Shown: one piece after another, positions 10,015 to 18,236 of the stretch
Position numbering within the stretch: the first letter of the stretch is position 1
Layout of the letters: each line of letters opens with the position of its first letter
Origin: Acidimicrobiales bacterium
GTDB taxonomy: Bacteria > Actinomycetota > Acidimicrobiia > Acidimicrobiales > CAIXPF01
Assembly: GCA_020846295.1 (NCBI GenBank)
Contig: JADLEF010000182.1
Span: 1 to 35,090, forward strand
DNA: 35,090 nucleotides
Reading direction: 5' to 3'
Position numbers and translations under genes: made by a program
Notes under the pieces: model-generated
Told to the model about the DNA's origin: nothing
The model's input: the letters and a program-made list of their open reading frames with translations, nothing else
Database searches by the model: none

Positions 10015-13000
10015 ATGTCGTCGCGACCCACCTGGACCTTGCTCCGCCTCCGGGATGCGGCGCGGCCGGACCGGGCGGTGGTGGTGCGGGCACGATCGGA
10101 CGCGGTGGTGGCGGACGTCGCTGCGCTGCTCGGGATCGTGGGCGAGGGGCCGCCGTTCGTCGATGGGCGTCCGGTACGGTCGACCGACGGCCTCGACGAG
10201 GCCGGGCTGTGCCAGGGGAGCCTGCTGTCGTCGGCGTTCCCGGCCACCCCACCCACCGGCAGTTCCACCGGCGAATCGCCGCCGACTGGCGAATCGCCGG
10301 CGGTTTGCGGCGAATCGCCGGCGATTCGCCGCGAGCGGACCGTCACGATCACTATTTGTGATGGGGGCGACGCTGGGCGTCGTTTTGCGCTCGCTCCGGG
10401 TGAGCATTTGGTCGGCCGCTCGCCGGCGGCGGCAGTCCACGTCGACGATCCGGAGGTCGCGCTGCTGCACGGCGTGCTCTGCGTCGAGCCGTCGGCCACC
10501 GGTGGGGCGACCTTCCTGGCGTTCGGCGATGCCGCCCCGGATCACCCGATCGACTATCGCACGGTTGCCGGCGCGACGGCTCGGCCCCTTCGGGCGGGGG
10601 AGCGGTTCCGCTGCGGCTCGGTGACGTTGCGGCTCGACGGGCCCGAGGGCGTACCGGGCGCCGTGCCCAGCCGGGTCGATCCCCGGCGCGATCGAACCGA
10701 GCGCGCCACCATCCTGTTCAACCGGCCGCCGCGCGCTCGCCATCCGGTCGCCGAACAGCCCGTGCCGGTGCCGTACCTCCCGGAGATGCCGCCCGTCCGA
10801 CCGCTGGCCCTCGCCGCCGTCGCCCTGCCGCTGGTGCTGGCCGGGGCGCTGGTGGCGGTGACCGGCTCATGGCTGTTCGCCCTGATGACCGTGCTGTCGC
10901 CGCTGCTGGCGGTGAGCGGGTGGCTCGGATCCCGCCGTCAGGCGCGGCGCACCGGGCGCCGGCACCGCCGCCGCTTCCGGCGCGAGTTGGCCGGGTTCGA
11001 GGCCGCCCTCGTCGACGCCCGGGCCGCGCACGACGCGGCGCGGGCGGACCGCGCGGTGGACCTGGCCGAGGTGGCGAGCCGAGCGCAGCGCCCGTCCCGA
11101 CGCTTGTGGGAGCGCCGGCCGGGCGACGGCGACGCCTGGCGGGTGTGCCTCGGGCACGGCCTCCAGCGCTGGCAGCCGACGCCGGCCCCGCCGGCCCAGG
11201 AGCTCGGTGCGGCGGTGCGGGCCGTGCTGCGGGAGGTCGGCGGGCCGCTCGACGGCCCCGTCGAGCTGGACCTCGGAGCCATCGGGGTCATCGGGCTCGT
11301 CGGCGACCCCGCCGCGGCCCGCAGGGTGGCGCGCAGCCTGATGCTGCAGCTCGTCGTGCACCACGGCCCCGCCGACCTCGCCGTCGAGCTCTTCGCCGGC
11401 GAGGGTCGCCGTGACGCTTGGCGGTGGCTCGGCTGGCTGCCCCACCACGGACCGTCCGGGGGTGGGCGGCCGGCTGGACCCGACGGATCGGGCACCGCCG
11501 GCGGGCCGGGCGGGCCCGGCGGGCCGGATCGATGGACGGGCCGGCGCACCCTGCTGGTCGTCGACGATCCGCGCATCGTCGGCGCCGCGGGAGCCGACGC
11601 CCGGGCCCAGCTGCGCGGCGAGCGCGGCCCGACGTTCGGCGTCGTGCTCGCGCCGGTGGCCGACCAGCTGCCCGCATCGTGCCGGGTCGTGGTGCGCGTC
11701 GATGCGGTCGGCGCTGCGACGGTGACCCCACTCGACAGCGGCGAGCCGATGCCCGCGGTGCGAGCGATGGGCGCGTCCCAGCACACGGCGTACGACATCG
11801 CCGCGTCGCTGGCCCGCTTCGAGGATCCCGACCTCGCCCGTCCCGACGCCGGCCTGCCGGCCGTGGTGCACCTGGACGACGTCCTGCCCACCGGCTGCCG
11901 GTGGGCGCACGAAGGGACCCCGACGGTGGCGCACGCGCCGAGCGGGCTCGCCACCCTCGCCGTACCGATCGGTCTGGGCGAGCGGAGCGCGGGCCGGGGT
12001 GCGCCGCTCGAGCGGTCAGCGCTGATGGTCGACCTGGTCGCCGACGGACCGCACGCGCTGGTGGCGGGCACGACCGGGGCCGGCAAGAGCGAGCTGCTGC
12101 GGAGTTGGATCGCGGCGCTCGCCGCCACCTACCCACCGACCGAGCTGAACGTCGTGCTCATCGACTTCAAGGGCGGGAGCGCCTTCGACGCCTGCGCCGC
12201 GCTGCCCCACACCGTGGCGGTGGTGACCGACCTCGACGACGACCTGGCGGCCCGGGTGCTGCGAAGCCTGCACGCCGAGTTGGCGCGTCGGGAACAGGTG
12301 CTGCGCGACGCGGGAGCGGCCGATGTCGCCGAGCTCGCTGCGGGTGCCGCGCCGGCCGGCGGTCCGGTCGACGGCCCGGGAGCCGGTCCGGTCGATGGCC
12401 CGCCCTCCGGCCCGCCGCTGGCTCGGCTCGTCGTCGTGATCGACGAGTTCGCCACCCTCAAGACGGAGCTGCCCGAGTTCCTCGATGCCCTCGTCGGCGT
12501 CGCCCAACGAGGGCGCAGCCTCGGGGTCCACCTGATCCTGGCCACCCAGCGGCCCTCGGGGGTGGTCAGCGATCAGATCCGGGCCAACACGAACCTCCGC
12601 ATCGCGCTGCGGGTGCAGGATCCGGCCGACTCGCGCGATGTCATCGAGCTGCCGGACGCGGCGGCGCTGGATCGCCGCACACCGGGTCGAGCCTTGGTGC
12701 GCCTCGGCCGCCACGACGTGACCATCGCCCAGACCGCCTACGCCGGATCCGTCCGGGAGACCGGCGAGTCGGCGGGGTCGCCGGTCGAGCGCCTCGAAGC
12801 CGACCTGCTCACGCCGCCCGATGGGTGGGCCTCCGAGCACGGCACCGCGGTGACGCCCCGCCGCAGCGACCCGGGACAGGCCAGCGAGCTCCAGGGTCGC
12901 GTCGAGCAGGTCGCCGCCGCGGCGCGGCGGCTCGGCCTCGCCGCCGCACGGGTGCCGTGGACGCCGCCGCTACCCGCCCGCCTCGGGTTCGCCGAGCTGC

Positions 13001-14475
13001 AAGCCGAGCGGGTGGCCGCGCCGCAGACCGGGCCCACCGTCCCCTTCGTGCTCCTCGACGACCCGGACCACCAGCGGCGACTGGTGGGCGGATGGTGCCC
13101 GTCACAGGGCAACCTGTTGCTCTACGGGGCGATCGGGCAGGGGACCACCACCGCCCTGGTGACCCTGCTGTGCGCCCTGGCCGGCCGCGCCGCGCCGCAC
13201 CGGTTGCACCTGCACATCGTCAGCGAGGCGCCGGAGCTGACCGCCCTGGCGGCGCTGCCGCAGGTGGGCACCGTGGTGGGCCGCAGCGACACCGAACGGC
13301 TCGGGGGCCTGCTGTGCCTGCTGGAGGCGGAGCTCGCCGATCGCCGCCGGGGTGTGGCCGGGCCGGGCGTCGAGCGCCCGATGGTCGTCGTGGCGGTCGA
13401 CGGGCTCGGTTCGTTGCTCGCGGTCGAGGACGGCGGTGCGCCGGTGCACGACGCCGCCCAGCGCTGGTCCCGGCTCATCGTGGAGGGTCCGGCCCAGCAG
13501 CTCTACACGGTGGCCTCGGCCGAACACGCGGCCGCCGTGCGCCACAGCGTGGCCGCGTCGGTCGGGCAACGGTTCGTGTTCGCGCTGGCCGATCCGCTCG
13601 ATGCCCGCCAGTTCGGGGTCCCGACGGTGACGGGGCCCGCCGGGCGGGTGCGGGCCGTACCGGGAGGTCTGCTCGGTCAGGTGGCGGAGATCGAGGACGT
13701 GGCGGCGGTGCTGCGTGCCCAGACCGAACGGTATGGCAACGGTGGTCGGGGTGCGGCGCCGTCGGTGCGGTGCCTTCCCGATCGCATCGAGCGCACCGAG
13801 ATCGGTCGGGTACGGGTGGACGAGATGGGGGGAACGCTGACCATACCGATCGGTGTGGGTGGGCCCGGGCTGGGGGAGCGGGTGCTGACGCTGCGCCGTG
13901 GTGATGGGGTGCTGGTGGCCGGGCCGGTGCGCTCGGGCCGCTCGAGCGCGCTGCACGCCATCGTGGCCGGCCTGCTGGACCAACCGGCGACGCCGGCGGG
14001 CCGGGTCGCAGTGGTCGTCGTGGCGGGGTCGCGCTCGCCGCTGGCCGCCGGACGGCTGGCCGCCACGGGCGCTGCCGCTCCCGACCGGTTCGATCCCGCC
14101 CAACACGACGCCTGGGCGGCTCGGCTGGCGGCCGGGCCGCCCGTCGGGGGCTGGGGGATCGTCGCGGTGGACGACGCCGAGTCGCTCGAGGATCGGTCCG
14201 GAGCGCTCGGCGCCGCCCTGTCCGCCGGGTGGATCGTTGTGGCGGCGGGGCGCAACGACGCCCTGCGCAGCGCCTACGGGCACTGGACCCGCGCGGTGCG
14301 CACGTCACGGATCGGCCTGCTGCTGCGGCCGGATCCCGACCTCGACGGCGAGCTGCTGGGCGCGCGGCTGCCCCGGCGCGGCGACGTGCCGCTCGATCGT
14401 CCGGGGCGGGGGTTCCTGGTGCAGGACGGCAGCGTGGGCGTCCTCCAGGTCGCCACTGCGAATCATGATGTTTGA
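10015..14475 (+). CDS. FHA-domain FtsK/SpoIIIE ATPase of type VII secretion (EccC/EssC-like)
   Basis: A 1486-residue membrane ATPase of the family that powers WXG100 export. Residues 1-75 look like a small ubiquitin-like beta-grasp domain. Residues 80-106 are a repetitive linker (TGESP, TGESP, CGESP). Residues 108-205 form an FHA domain (HLVGRSPAAAVHVDDPEVAL). Two membrane helices follow at about 264-284 and 286-304, then a basic coiled region. Three FtsK-type modules come next. The first has an intact Walker A GTTGAGKS (685-692), DFKGGSAF and Walker B VVVIDEF (to E811). The second has GAIGQGTT (1038-1045) without the lysine. The third has GPVRSGRS (1303-1310) with arginine for lysine. So only the first looks catalytically complete. 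The ATG has no proper Shine-Dalgarno; TTG 9994 is an alternative. A WXG100 gene follows. EccB, EccD, EccE and mycosin genes are not in the window. Confidence 0.9.
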   Translation: MSSRPTWTLLRLRDAARPDRAVVVRARSDAVVADVAALLGIVGEGPPFVDGRPVRSTDGLDEAGLCQGSLLSSAFPATPPTGSSTGESPPTGESPAVCGESPAIRRERTVTITICDGGDAGRRFALAPGEHLVGRSPAAAVHVDDPEVALLHGVLCVEPSATGGATFLAFGDAAPDHPIDYRTVAGATARPLRAGERFRCGSVTLRLDGPEGVPGAVPSRVDPRRDRTERATILFNRPPRARHPVAEQPVPVPYLPEMPPVRPLALAAVALPLVLAGALVAVTGSWLFALMTVLSPLLAVSGWLGSRRQARRTGRRHRRRFRRELAGFEAALVDARAAHDAARADRAVDLAEVASRAQRPSRRLWERRPGDGDAWRVCLGHGLQRWQPTPAPPAQELGAAVRAVLREVGGPLDGPVELDLGAIGVIGLVGDPAAARRVARSLMLQLVVHHGPADLAVELFAGEGRRDAWRWLGWLPHHGPSGGGRPAGPDGSGTAGGPGGPGGPDRWTGRRTLLVVDDPRIVGAAGADARAQLRGERGPTFGVVLAPVADQLPASCRVVVRVDAVGAATVTPLDSGEPMPAVRAMGASQHTAYDIAASLARFEDPDLARPDAGLPAVVHLDDVLPTGCRWAHEGTPTVAHAPSGLATLAVPIGLGERSAGRGAPLERSALMVDLVADGPHALVAGTTGAGKSELLRSWIAALAATYPPTELNVVLIDFKGGSAFDACAALPHTVAVVTDLDDDLAARVLRSLHAELARREQVLRDAGAADVAELAAGAAPAGGPVDGPGAGPVDGPPSGPPLARLVVVIDEFATLKTELPEFLDALVGVAQRGRSLGVHLILATQRPSGVVSDQIRANTNLRIALRVQDPADSRDVIELPDAAALDRRTPGRALVRLGRHDVTIAQTAYAGSVRETGESAGSPVERLEADLLTPPDGWASEHGTAVTPRRSDPGQASELQGRVEQVAAAARRLGLAAARVPWTPPLPARLGFAELQAERVAAPQTGPTVPFVLLDDPDHQRRLVGGWCPSQGNLLLYGAIGQGTTTALVTLLCALAGRAAPHRLHLHIVSEAPELTALAALPQVGTVVGRSDTERLGGLLCLLEAELADRRRGVAGPGVERPMVVVAVDGLGSLLAVEDGGAPVHDAAQRWSRLIVEGPAQQLYTVASAEHAAAVRHSVAASVGQRFVFALADPLDARQFGVPTVTGPAGRVRAVPGGLLGQVAEIEDVAAVLRAQTERYGNGGRGAAPSVRCLPDRIERTEIGRVRVDEMGGTLTIPIGVGGPGLGERVLTLRRGDGVLVAGPVRSGRSSALHAIVAGLLDQPATPAGRVAVVVVAGSRSPLAAGRLAATGAAAPDRFDPAQHDAWAARLAAGPPVGGWGIVAVDDAESLEDRSGALGAALSAGWIVVAAGRNDALRSAYGHWTRAVRTSRIGLLLRPDPDLDGELLGARLPRRGDVPLDRPGRGFLVQDGSVGVLQVATANHDV
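10270..10332 (+). repeat. Cluster of GGCGAATCGCCG repeats ending in a 26-bp perfect palindrome
   Basis: Three direct copies of GGCGAATCGCC and one inverted copy lie within about 60 bp of the EccC-like gene. The last two form a perfect palindrome at 10307-10332 with arms GCGGCGAATCGCC and GGCGATTCGCCGC. The repeats encode the GESP linker between the N-terminal domain and the FHA domain, and their core recurs in the spacer at 27112-27141. Confidence 0.75.
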
Positions 14476-14501
14476 TTATGTTTCACTGCATTTGATACCC
14501 T
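14472..14501 (+). promoter_or_regulatory. Candidate promoter for the WXG100 gene
   Basis: An unusually AT-rich stretch spans the 3' end of the FtsK-like gene. TTGATT (14472-14477) and TACCCT (14496-14501) are spaced by 18 nt and would give a leader of about 45 nt. This may let the small secreted protein be made in excess of its ATPase. Confidence 0.45.
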
Positions 14502-14553
14502 GTCACCCGGCGGCGCCACGGTGGCGTCGGCAGCGAGCCAAGGCGGAACGCGC

Positions 14554-14832
14554 ATGTCTGCAGTGATCAAGTCCACCCCTGAGGCCATCCAGGCCATCGC
14601 CACGATGCAGGCGATCATCGACGGCGGCCTGAACGACGGGATCGTCTCGTTGTCCAACGCAGGCGACACCGCGGGGGAGCCGAACAACTGGGACGGCCCG
14701 TCGGCCCAGCAGTTCCGCGAGGTGTGGGGTCAGACCAAGTCCACGCTGGTGCACCTGCAGGCCGATCTGCGGGAGCTGCGGACGCGGATCAGCCAGATCC
14801 AGGCCTCGATCCAGTCCGCAGGCGGCGCCTGA
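14554..14832 (+). CDS. WXG100-family (Esx-like) secreted protein
   Basis: A 92-residue helical-hairpin protein with the signature WDG at residues 46-48 (NNWDGPSAQQFREVW) between two amphipathic helices. This is the hallmark of type VII secretion substrates, which are exported as dimers without a cleaved signal peptide. The second helix (TLVHLQADLRELRTRISQIQ) has a heptad-like pattern. No C-terminal YxxxD/E export motif is visible. ATG 14554 is used because AAGGCGGA (14540-14547) lies 6 nt upstream; GTG 14521 is a possible but unsupported longer start. There is only one esx gene here, so a homodimer is more likely than an EsxA/EsxB pair. It directly follows the EccC/EssC-like ATPase. Confidence 0.9.
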   Translation: MSAVIKSTPEAIQAIATMQAIIDGGLNDGIVSLSNAGDTAGEPNNWDGPSAQQFREVWGQTKSTLVHLQADLRELRTRISQIQASIQSAGGA

Positions 14833-14865
14833 GGGCGGTTCGGGCCTGAGGGTGTTCGGGTCCGG

Positions 14866-15453
14866 TCAGGCGCCGGGCCCGGCGCCCCGCTCCTCGGCGG
14901 TCCACTCCTGGCGGCGGGCCTCGTAGAGGGAGATGGCCGTCGCCGCGGCCACGTTGAGCGAGCCCACCTTGCCCACTTGCGGGGCGAAGGCGAAGGCGAC
15001 GCAACGGTCGAGCGACGTGCGGGAGAGCCCTCGTTCCTCGTGGCCGACCACCAGCGCCACGTCGGTGTGCAGTTCGAGGGCGAACAGGGGCACCGCCGAC
15101 GGCGTCAGTTCGATGCCCACCGGGCGGAACCCGGCCTCGACCGCCTCGCGCAGCGCCTGGTCCGGTGTCGTCACCACGCTCCAGTTCACGAAGCGCTCGG
15201 TCCCCATCGCCGTCTTGCGCACCCGGGGGTGCTCGAAGGCGTCCGGTGAACCGACCAGCCAGGCCCGCTCCACCTTGTAGGCGGCGGCGTGGCGGGCGAT
15301 CGTGCCGAGGTTGAACGGGTTCTGCACCCCGTCGAGGATCAGGGCCAGCCGGCCGTTGGTCTGACGCCGCCAGGTGCGGTGCAGGCGCTTGAGGCCGGTC
15401 GGGTTGAGCGGCTTGTTGGGGTGCTTGTCGGCTCGCGCCGGACGCTCGTTCAC
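14866..15453 (-). CDS. TrmH/SpoU-family RNA 2'-O-methyltransferase
   Basis: A 195-residue SPOUT methyltransferase with the three family motifs. Motif 1 is LALILDGVQNPFNLGTIARH, motif 2 is VALVVGHEERGLS, and motif 3 is VGSLNVAAATAISLYE, which forms the trefoil knot that binds SAM. It probably methylates a ribose in tRNA (TrmH/TrmL type) or rRNA; the target cannot be told from sequence. The N-terminus is basic (LKRLHRTWRRQTNGR), suitable for RNA contact. The GTG start at 15453 overlaps the stop of the upstream minus-strand methyltransferase by 4 bp (GTGA), so the two RNA methyltransferases are coupled. The gene converges on the WXG100 gene with only 33 nt between stops. Confidence 0.88.
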   Translation of the reverse strand: MNERPARADKHPNKPLNPTGLKRLHRTWRRQTNGRLALILDGVQNPFNLGTIARHAAAYKVERAWLVGSPDAFEHPRVRKTAMGTERFVNWSVVTTPDQALREAVEAGFRPVGIELTPSAVPLFALELHTDVALVVGHEERGLSRTSLDRCVAFAFAPQVGKVGSLNVAAATAISLYEARRQEWTAEERGAGPGA

Positions 15454-16097
15454 GGCGCCTCCTCGGGGTGGTCGGGGGATGGGTTCGGGTGCACGACGAG
15501 CAATCGGTAGCCGAGGCGCGAGCCGAGGCGCTCGACCCGCCCGCCGCGCTCGCCCAGCCATCGCTGCAGCGAGTCGGAGCCGAGGTGCTTGTGCACCACC
15601 AGCACCGCGTAGCCGCCGGGGTTCAGCCGCTCCAGCCAGTGCAGCAGCAGCTCGTGCAGCGCCGCCTTGCCGATGCGGATGGGCGGGTTGCTGTAGATCG
15701 CGTCGAAGGTCATACCGGCCGGTACGTCGGCGGGGGCATGGACCTGCACGTTGGTCGCCCCGGCCTGGGCCGCGTTCTCCGCGCACAGCGCACGGGCCCG
15801 CTCGTTCACGTCGACGGCGACGACGGTGGCCTGCGGCAGCCGTCGACCGAGGGCGACCGCGATGGGCCCGTACCCGCAGCCCAGATCGAGCGCCCGCCCA
15901 CCCCAGGCGGGCTCGGGCATGGGCGCCTCGAGCAGGAGCAGGCGGGTGCCCACATCGACCGCGTCGCCGGCGAAGACGCCCCGGTCGGTGGCGAGGTCGA
16001 CTCGGAGGTCGGGCAGCGCCAGCGTGACGGTGCGGCGCTGCGAGCGGCCCTGGGGCGCGGTCGAGAAGTAGTGCTCGGGGCGCTCGGCGGGCGGCAT
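15450..16097 (-). CDS. Class I SAM-dependent methyltransferase, RsmC/YbxB-like
   Basis: A 215-residue Rossmann-fold methyltransferase. Motif I is ALDLGCGYGPIAVALG, the acidic end of strand 2 is VVAVDVNERA, and motif IV is IYSNPPIRIGK. The NPPIRxGK form is characteristic of the RsmC-like group that modifies the N2 of guanine in 16S rRNA; the exact target is inferred. The start is ATG 16097, because a TAGCGT -10 element (minus strand, 16107-16112) ends 9 nt upstream, fitting a leaderless mRNA. GTG 16103 would add two residues but lies only 3 nt from that -10. It is divergent from fmt, with overlapping promoters. Confidence 0.85.
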   Translation of the reverse strand: MPPAERPEHYFSTAPQGRSQRRTVTLALPDLRVDLATDRGVFAGDAVDVGTRLLLLEAPMPEPAWGGRALDLGCGYGPIAVALGRRLPQATVVAVDVNERARALCAENAAQAGATNVQVHAPADVPAGMTFDAIYSNPPIRIGKAALHELLLHWLERLNPGGYAVLVVHKHLGSDSLQRWLGERGGRVERLGSRLGYRLLVVHPNPSPDHPEEAP

Positions 16098-16106
16098 CGG
16101 CACGTC

Positions 16107-16116
16107 ACGCTAGTGT
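16107..16116. promoter_or_regulatory. Overlapping divergent -10 elements for fmt and the RsmC-like gene
   Basis: On the plus strand TAGTGT (16111-16116) lies 9 nt before the fmt GTG. On the minus strand TAGCGT (complement of 16107-16112) lies 9 nt before the methyltransferase ATG. The two hexamers share the TA at 16111-16112, so two leaderless transcripts appear to fire in opposite directions from one melted site. Confidence 0.55.
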
Positions 16117-16125
16117 CGAGCAGTC

Positions 16126-17040
16126 GTGGACCAGCCACTGCCCGTTCCCCCTGCGCAGGTGCGCCGTATCGTGTACCTCGGCTCGCCCGAGCTGGCCGTC
16201 GCCCCGCTCGAGGCGTTGGTGGCCGCCGGCTTCGACGTGCCGCTGGTCATCTCCCGGCCCGATCGGCGCCGCGGCCGTGGCGCGGCACTGCTGCCCAGCC
16301 CGGTGAAGGCGGCCGCCCAACGGCTCGGCCTGCCCACCGGGGACGACGTGAACGCGGCCGGGGAGCTCGGCGCGGACCTCGCCGTCGTGGTGGCCTACGG
16401 GCGGCTGCTCAAGCCCGACCTGCTGGCCCGGCTGCCGTTCGTGAACCTGCACTTCTCGCTGCTTCCCCGCTGGCGTGGCGCCGCACCGGTCGAGCGCGCC
16501 CTGCTGGCCGGCGATGCGGTGACCGGCGTGTGCGTGATGGCGGTGGAGGAAGGCCTCGACACCGGTGGGGTGTACCGCCGGGCGGAGACGCCGATCGACG
16601 CCGGGGACACGCTCGAGACGTTGCGGACCCGGTTGGTGGCGATGGGGACGGACCTGCTGCTCGATTGCCTCCGCCTTGGGTTCGGGCCGGCGGCGCCCCA
16701 GCAGGGTGAGCCGGTGTACGCGGCCAAGATCGATCCGGCCGAGCTTCGCCTCGACTTCACCCGTCCGGCCGTCCAGGTGCTTCGCACCGTGGCCCTGGGC
16801 CGGGCCTGGACGACGTTGCGGGGCAAGCGCCTCCTGGTGCACCGCGCCGAGGCCGCCCGCTCCGCCCCCGCCGCGCTCGGGCCCGGCGAGCTCGCCCTCG
16901 ACGGCGAGGCCGTACTGGTGGGTACGGGCGAGGGCGTGCTGACGCTGCTGGAGCTCCAGCCCGAGGGGCGGGCCCGCCAAGGTGTGGCCGCCTGGCGCAA
17001 CGGGGCGCGCCCGCAGCCCGGCGAGCTGCTCGGCCCATGA
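16126..17040 (+). CDS. fmt: Methionyl-tRNA formyltransferase
   Basis: Formylates initiator Met-tRNA using 10-formyltetrahydrofolate. The 304-residue protein has the formyltransferase Rossmann domain with the catalytic Asn-His-Asp triad: N107 and H109 in FVNLHFSLLPRWRGAAP, and D145 in EEGLDTGG. The N-terminal IVYLGSPELAVAPLEALVAA and RPDRRRGRG loops are typical. The C-terminal OB-like tRNA-binding domain follows (AKIDPAELRLDFTRPA to GRAWTTLRGKRL). The GTG start is 9 nt after a TAGTGT -10 box, so the mRNA is probably leaderless. def, the usual neighbour, is not present. The stop overlaps the rsmB ATG (ATGA). Confidence 0.95.
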   Translation: MDQPLPVPPAQVRRIVYLGSPELAVAPLEALVAAGFDVPLVISRPDRRRGRGAALLPSPVKAAAQRLGLPTGDDVNAAGELGADLAVVVAYGRLLKPDLLARLPFVNLHFSLLPRWRGAAPVERALLAGDAVTGVCVMAVEEGLDTGGVYRRAETPIDAGDTLETLRTRLVAMGTDLLLDCLRLGFGPAAPQQGEPVYAAKIDPAELRLDFTRPAVQVLRTVALGRAWTTLRGKRLLVHRAEAARSAPAALGPGELALDGEAVLVGTGEGVLTLLELQPEGRARQGVAAWRNGARPQPGELLGP

Positions 17041-18236
17041 GCGACCGCTCCGCCTCCCGTCCGAAGGGCCGGCCCCGCTCCCGGGCGACCGCGTCGCCTG
17101 CACCCCCGGCTCGTCCTGCCGCTCGGGCGGTGGCGCTCGAGGTGCTGGTCCGCATCGATGCCGAGGGCGCCTACGCGAACCTGGTGCTGCCGGCGGTGCT
17201 CGACCAGCGAGACCTGTCGGCACAGGATCGACGGTTCGTGACCGAGCTGGTCTATGGCACCACCCGGATGCGCCGGGCGTGCGACAGCGCGCTGGAGCCT
17301 TACGTGCTGCGCGAGCTCGACCCGCCGACGAGGGCGGCCCTGCGCCTCGGCGCCTACCAGCTGCTGATCCTCGGGACGCCACCCCACGCCGCGGTGAGCG
17401 CCACGGTGGCCGTGGTGCCGCAGCGGACCCGGGGCCTGGTCAACGCGATCCTCCGGCGTCTGGCGGCCCGGCCCCCGCAGTGGCACGACGAGGCGAGCCG
17501 GCTCAGCTACCCGGACTGGATCGTCGAGCGGCTCACCGCCGATCTGGGGGCGGACGATGCGCTCGCCTCGTTGGCGCGCATGAACGTGGCGCCGACGGTG
17601 CGCGAGCGGGCCGACGGGTACGTGCAGGATCTCGCCTCGCAGTGGGTGGCCGACGCCGTCGAGGTCGGCGGCGCCGACCGCGTGCTCGACGTGTGCGCGG
17701 CGCCGGGCGGCAAGGCTTCGGCCATGGCGGCGTCCCTGGACCTCGCTGCGCCACCGGTGGTGGCCTGTGAGCTGCGGCCCGCCCGGGCGCGGCTCACCGC
17801 CGGCAACGTCGAACGGCTCGGTGCCCGGGTGGCGGTGTGCTGCGCCGACGGCACGCGGCTGCCGCTGCCGGACGGCCGGTTCGGCCGGGTCCTCGTCGAC
17901 GCGCCGTGCAGCGGCCTCGGGACCCTGCGACGCCGCGCCGATGCCCGTTGGCGGATCGACGCCGAATCGCCGGAACGCCTCGCCGGGCTGCAACGCCGGC
18001 TCGTCGACGAGGCGGTCCGCGTGCTGGCTCCGGGAGGGATGCTCGTGTACAGCGTGTGCACCCTCACCGCCGCCGAGACCATCGGCATCGACGAGCACCT
18101 GGCCGAGGGTCACCCCGAGCTCACGTCGGCGCCCCCGCTGCCGGACCCGTGGCGCCCGCACGGACGCGGCAGCCTGCTGCTGCCCCACGCTGCGGACACC
18201 GACGGGATGTACGTTCTGCGGCTATGTCGGAGCTGA
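17037..18236 (+). CDS. rsmB: 16S rRNA (cytosine-C5) methyltransferase RsmB (Sun)
   Basis: A 399-residue m5C methyltransferase for 16S rRNA position 967 (E. coli numbering). The N-terminal NusB-like RNA-binding domain covers roughly residues 20-155 (ARAVALEVLVRID, LSAQDRRFVTELVYGTTR, LGAYQLLIL). The catalytic domain has the SAM motif VLDVCAAPGGKASAMAA, the motif IV cysteine C291 in VDAPCSGLGTL and the motif VI catalytic cysteine C341 in VYSVCTLT; both cysteines are intact. It starts on the fmt stop and its own stop lies inside the next gene, so fmt, rsmB and the MoaB-like gene form one tightly packed operon. Confidence 0.95.
   Translation: MSDRSASRPKGRPRSRATASPAPPARPAARAVALEVLVRIDAEGAYANLVLPAVLDQRDLSAQDRRFVTELVYGTTRMRRACDSALEPYVLRELDPPTRAALRLGAYQLLILGTPPHAAVSATVAVVPQRTRGLVNAILRRLAARPPQWHDEASRLSYPDWIVERLTADLGADDALASLARMNVAPTVRERADGYVQDLASQWVADAVEVGGADRVLDVCAAPGGKASAMAASLDLAAPPVVACELRPARARLTAGNVERLGARVAVCCADGTRLPLPDGRFGRVLVDAPCSGLGTLRRRADARWRIDAESPERLAGLQRRLVDEAVRVLAPGGMLVYSVCTLTAAETIGIDEHLAEGHPELTSAPPLPDPWRPHGRGSLLLPHAADTDGMYVLRLCRS

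Noticed and set aside
9485-14832. Mobile element carrying the secretion-like block
   Set aside because: No integrase, transposase, tRNA attachment site or flanking direct repeat was found; only the change in usual gene order suggests insertion.
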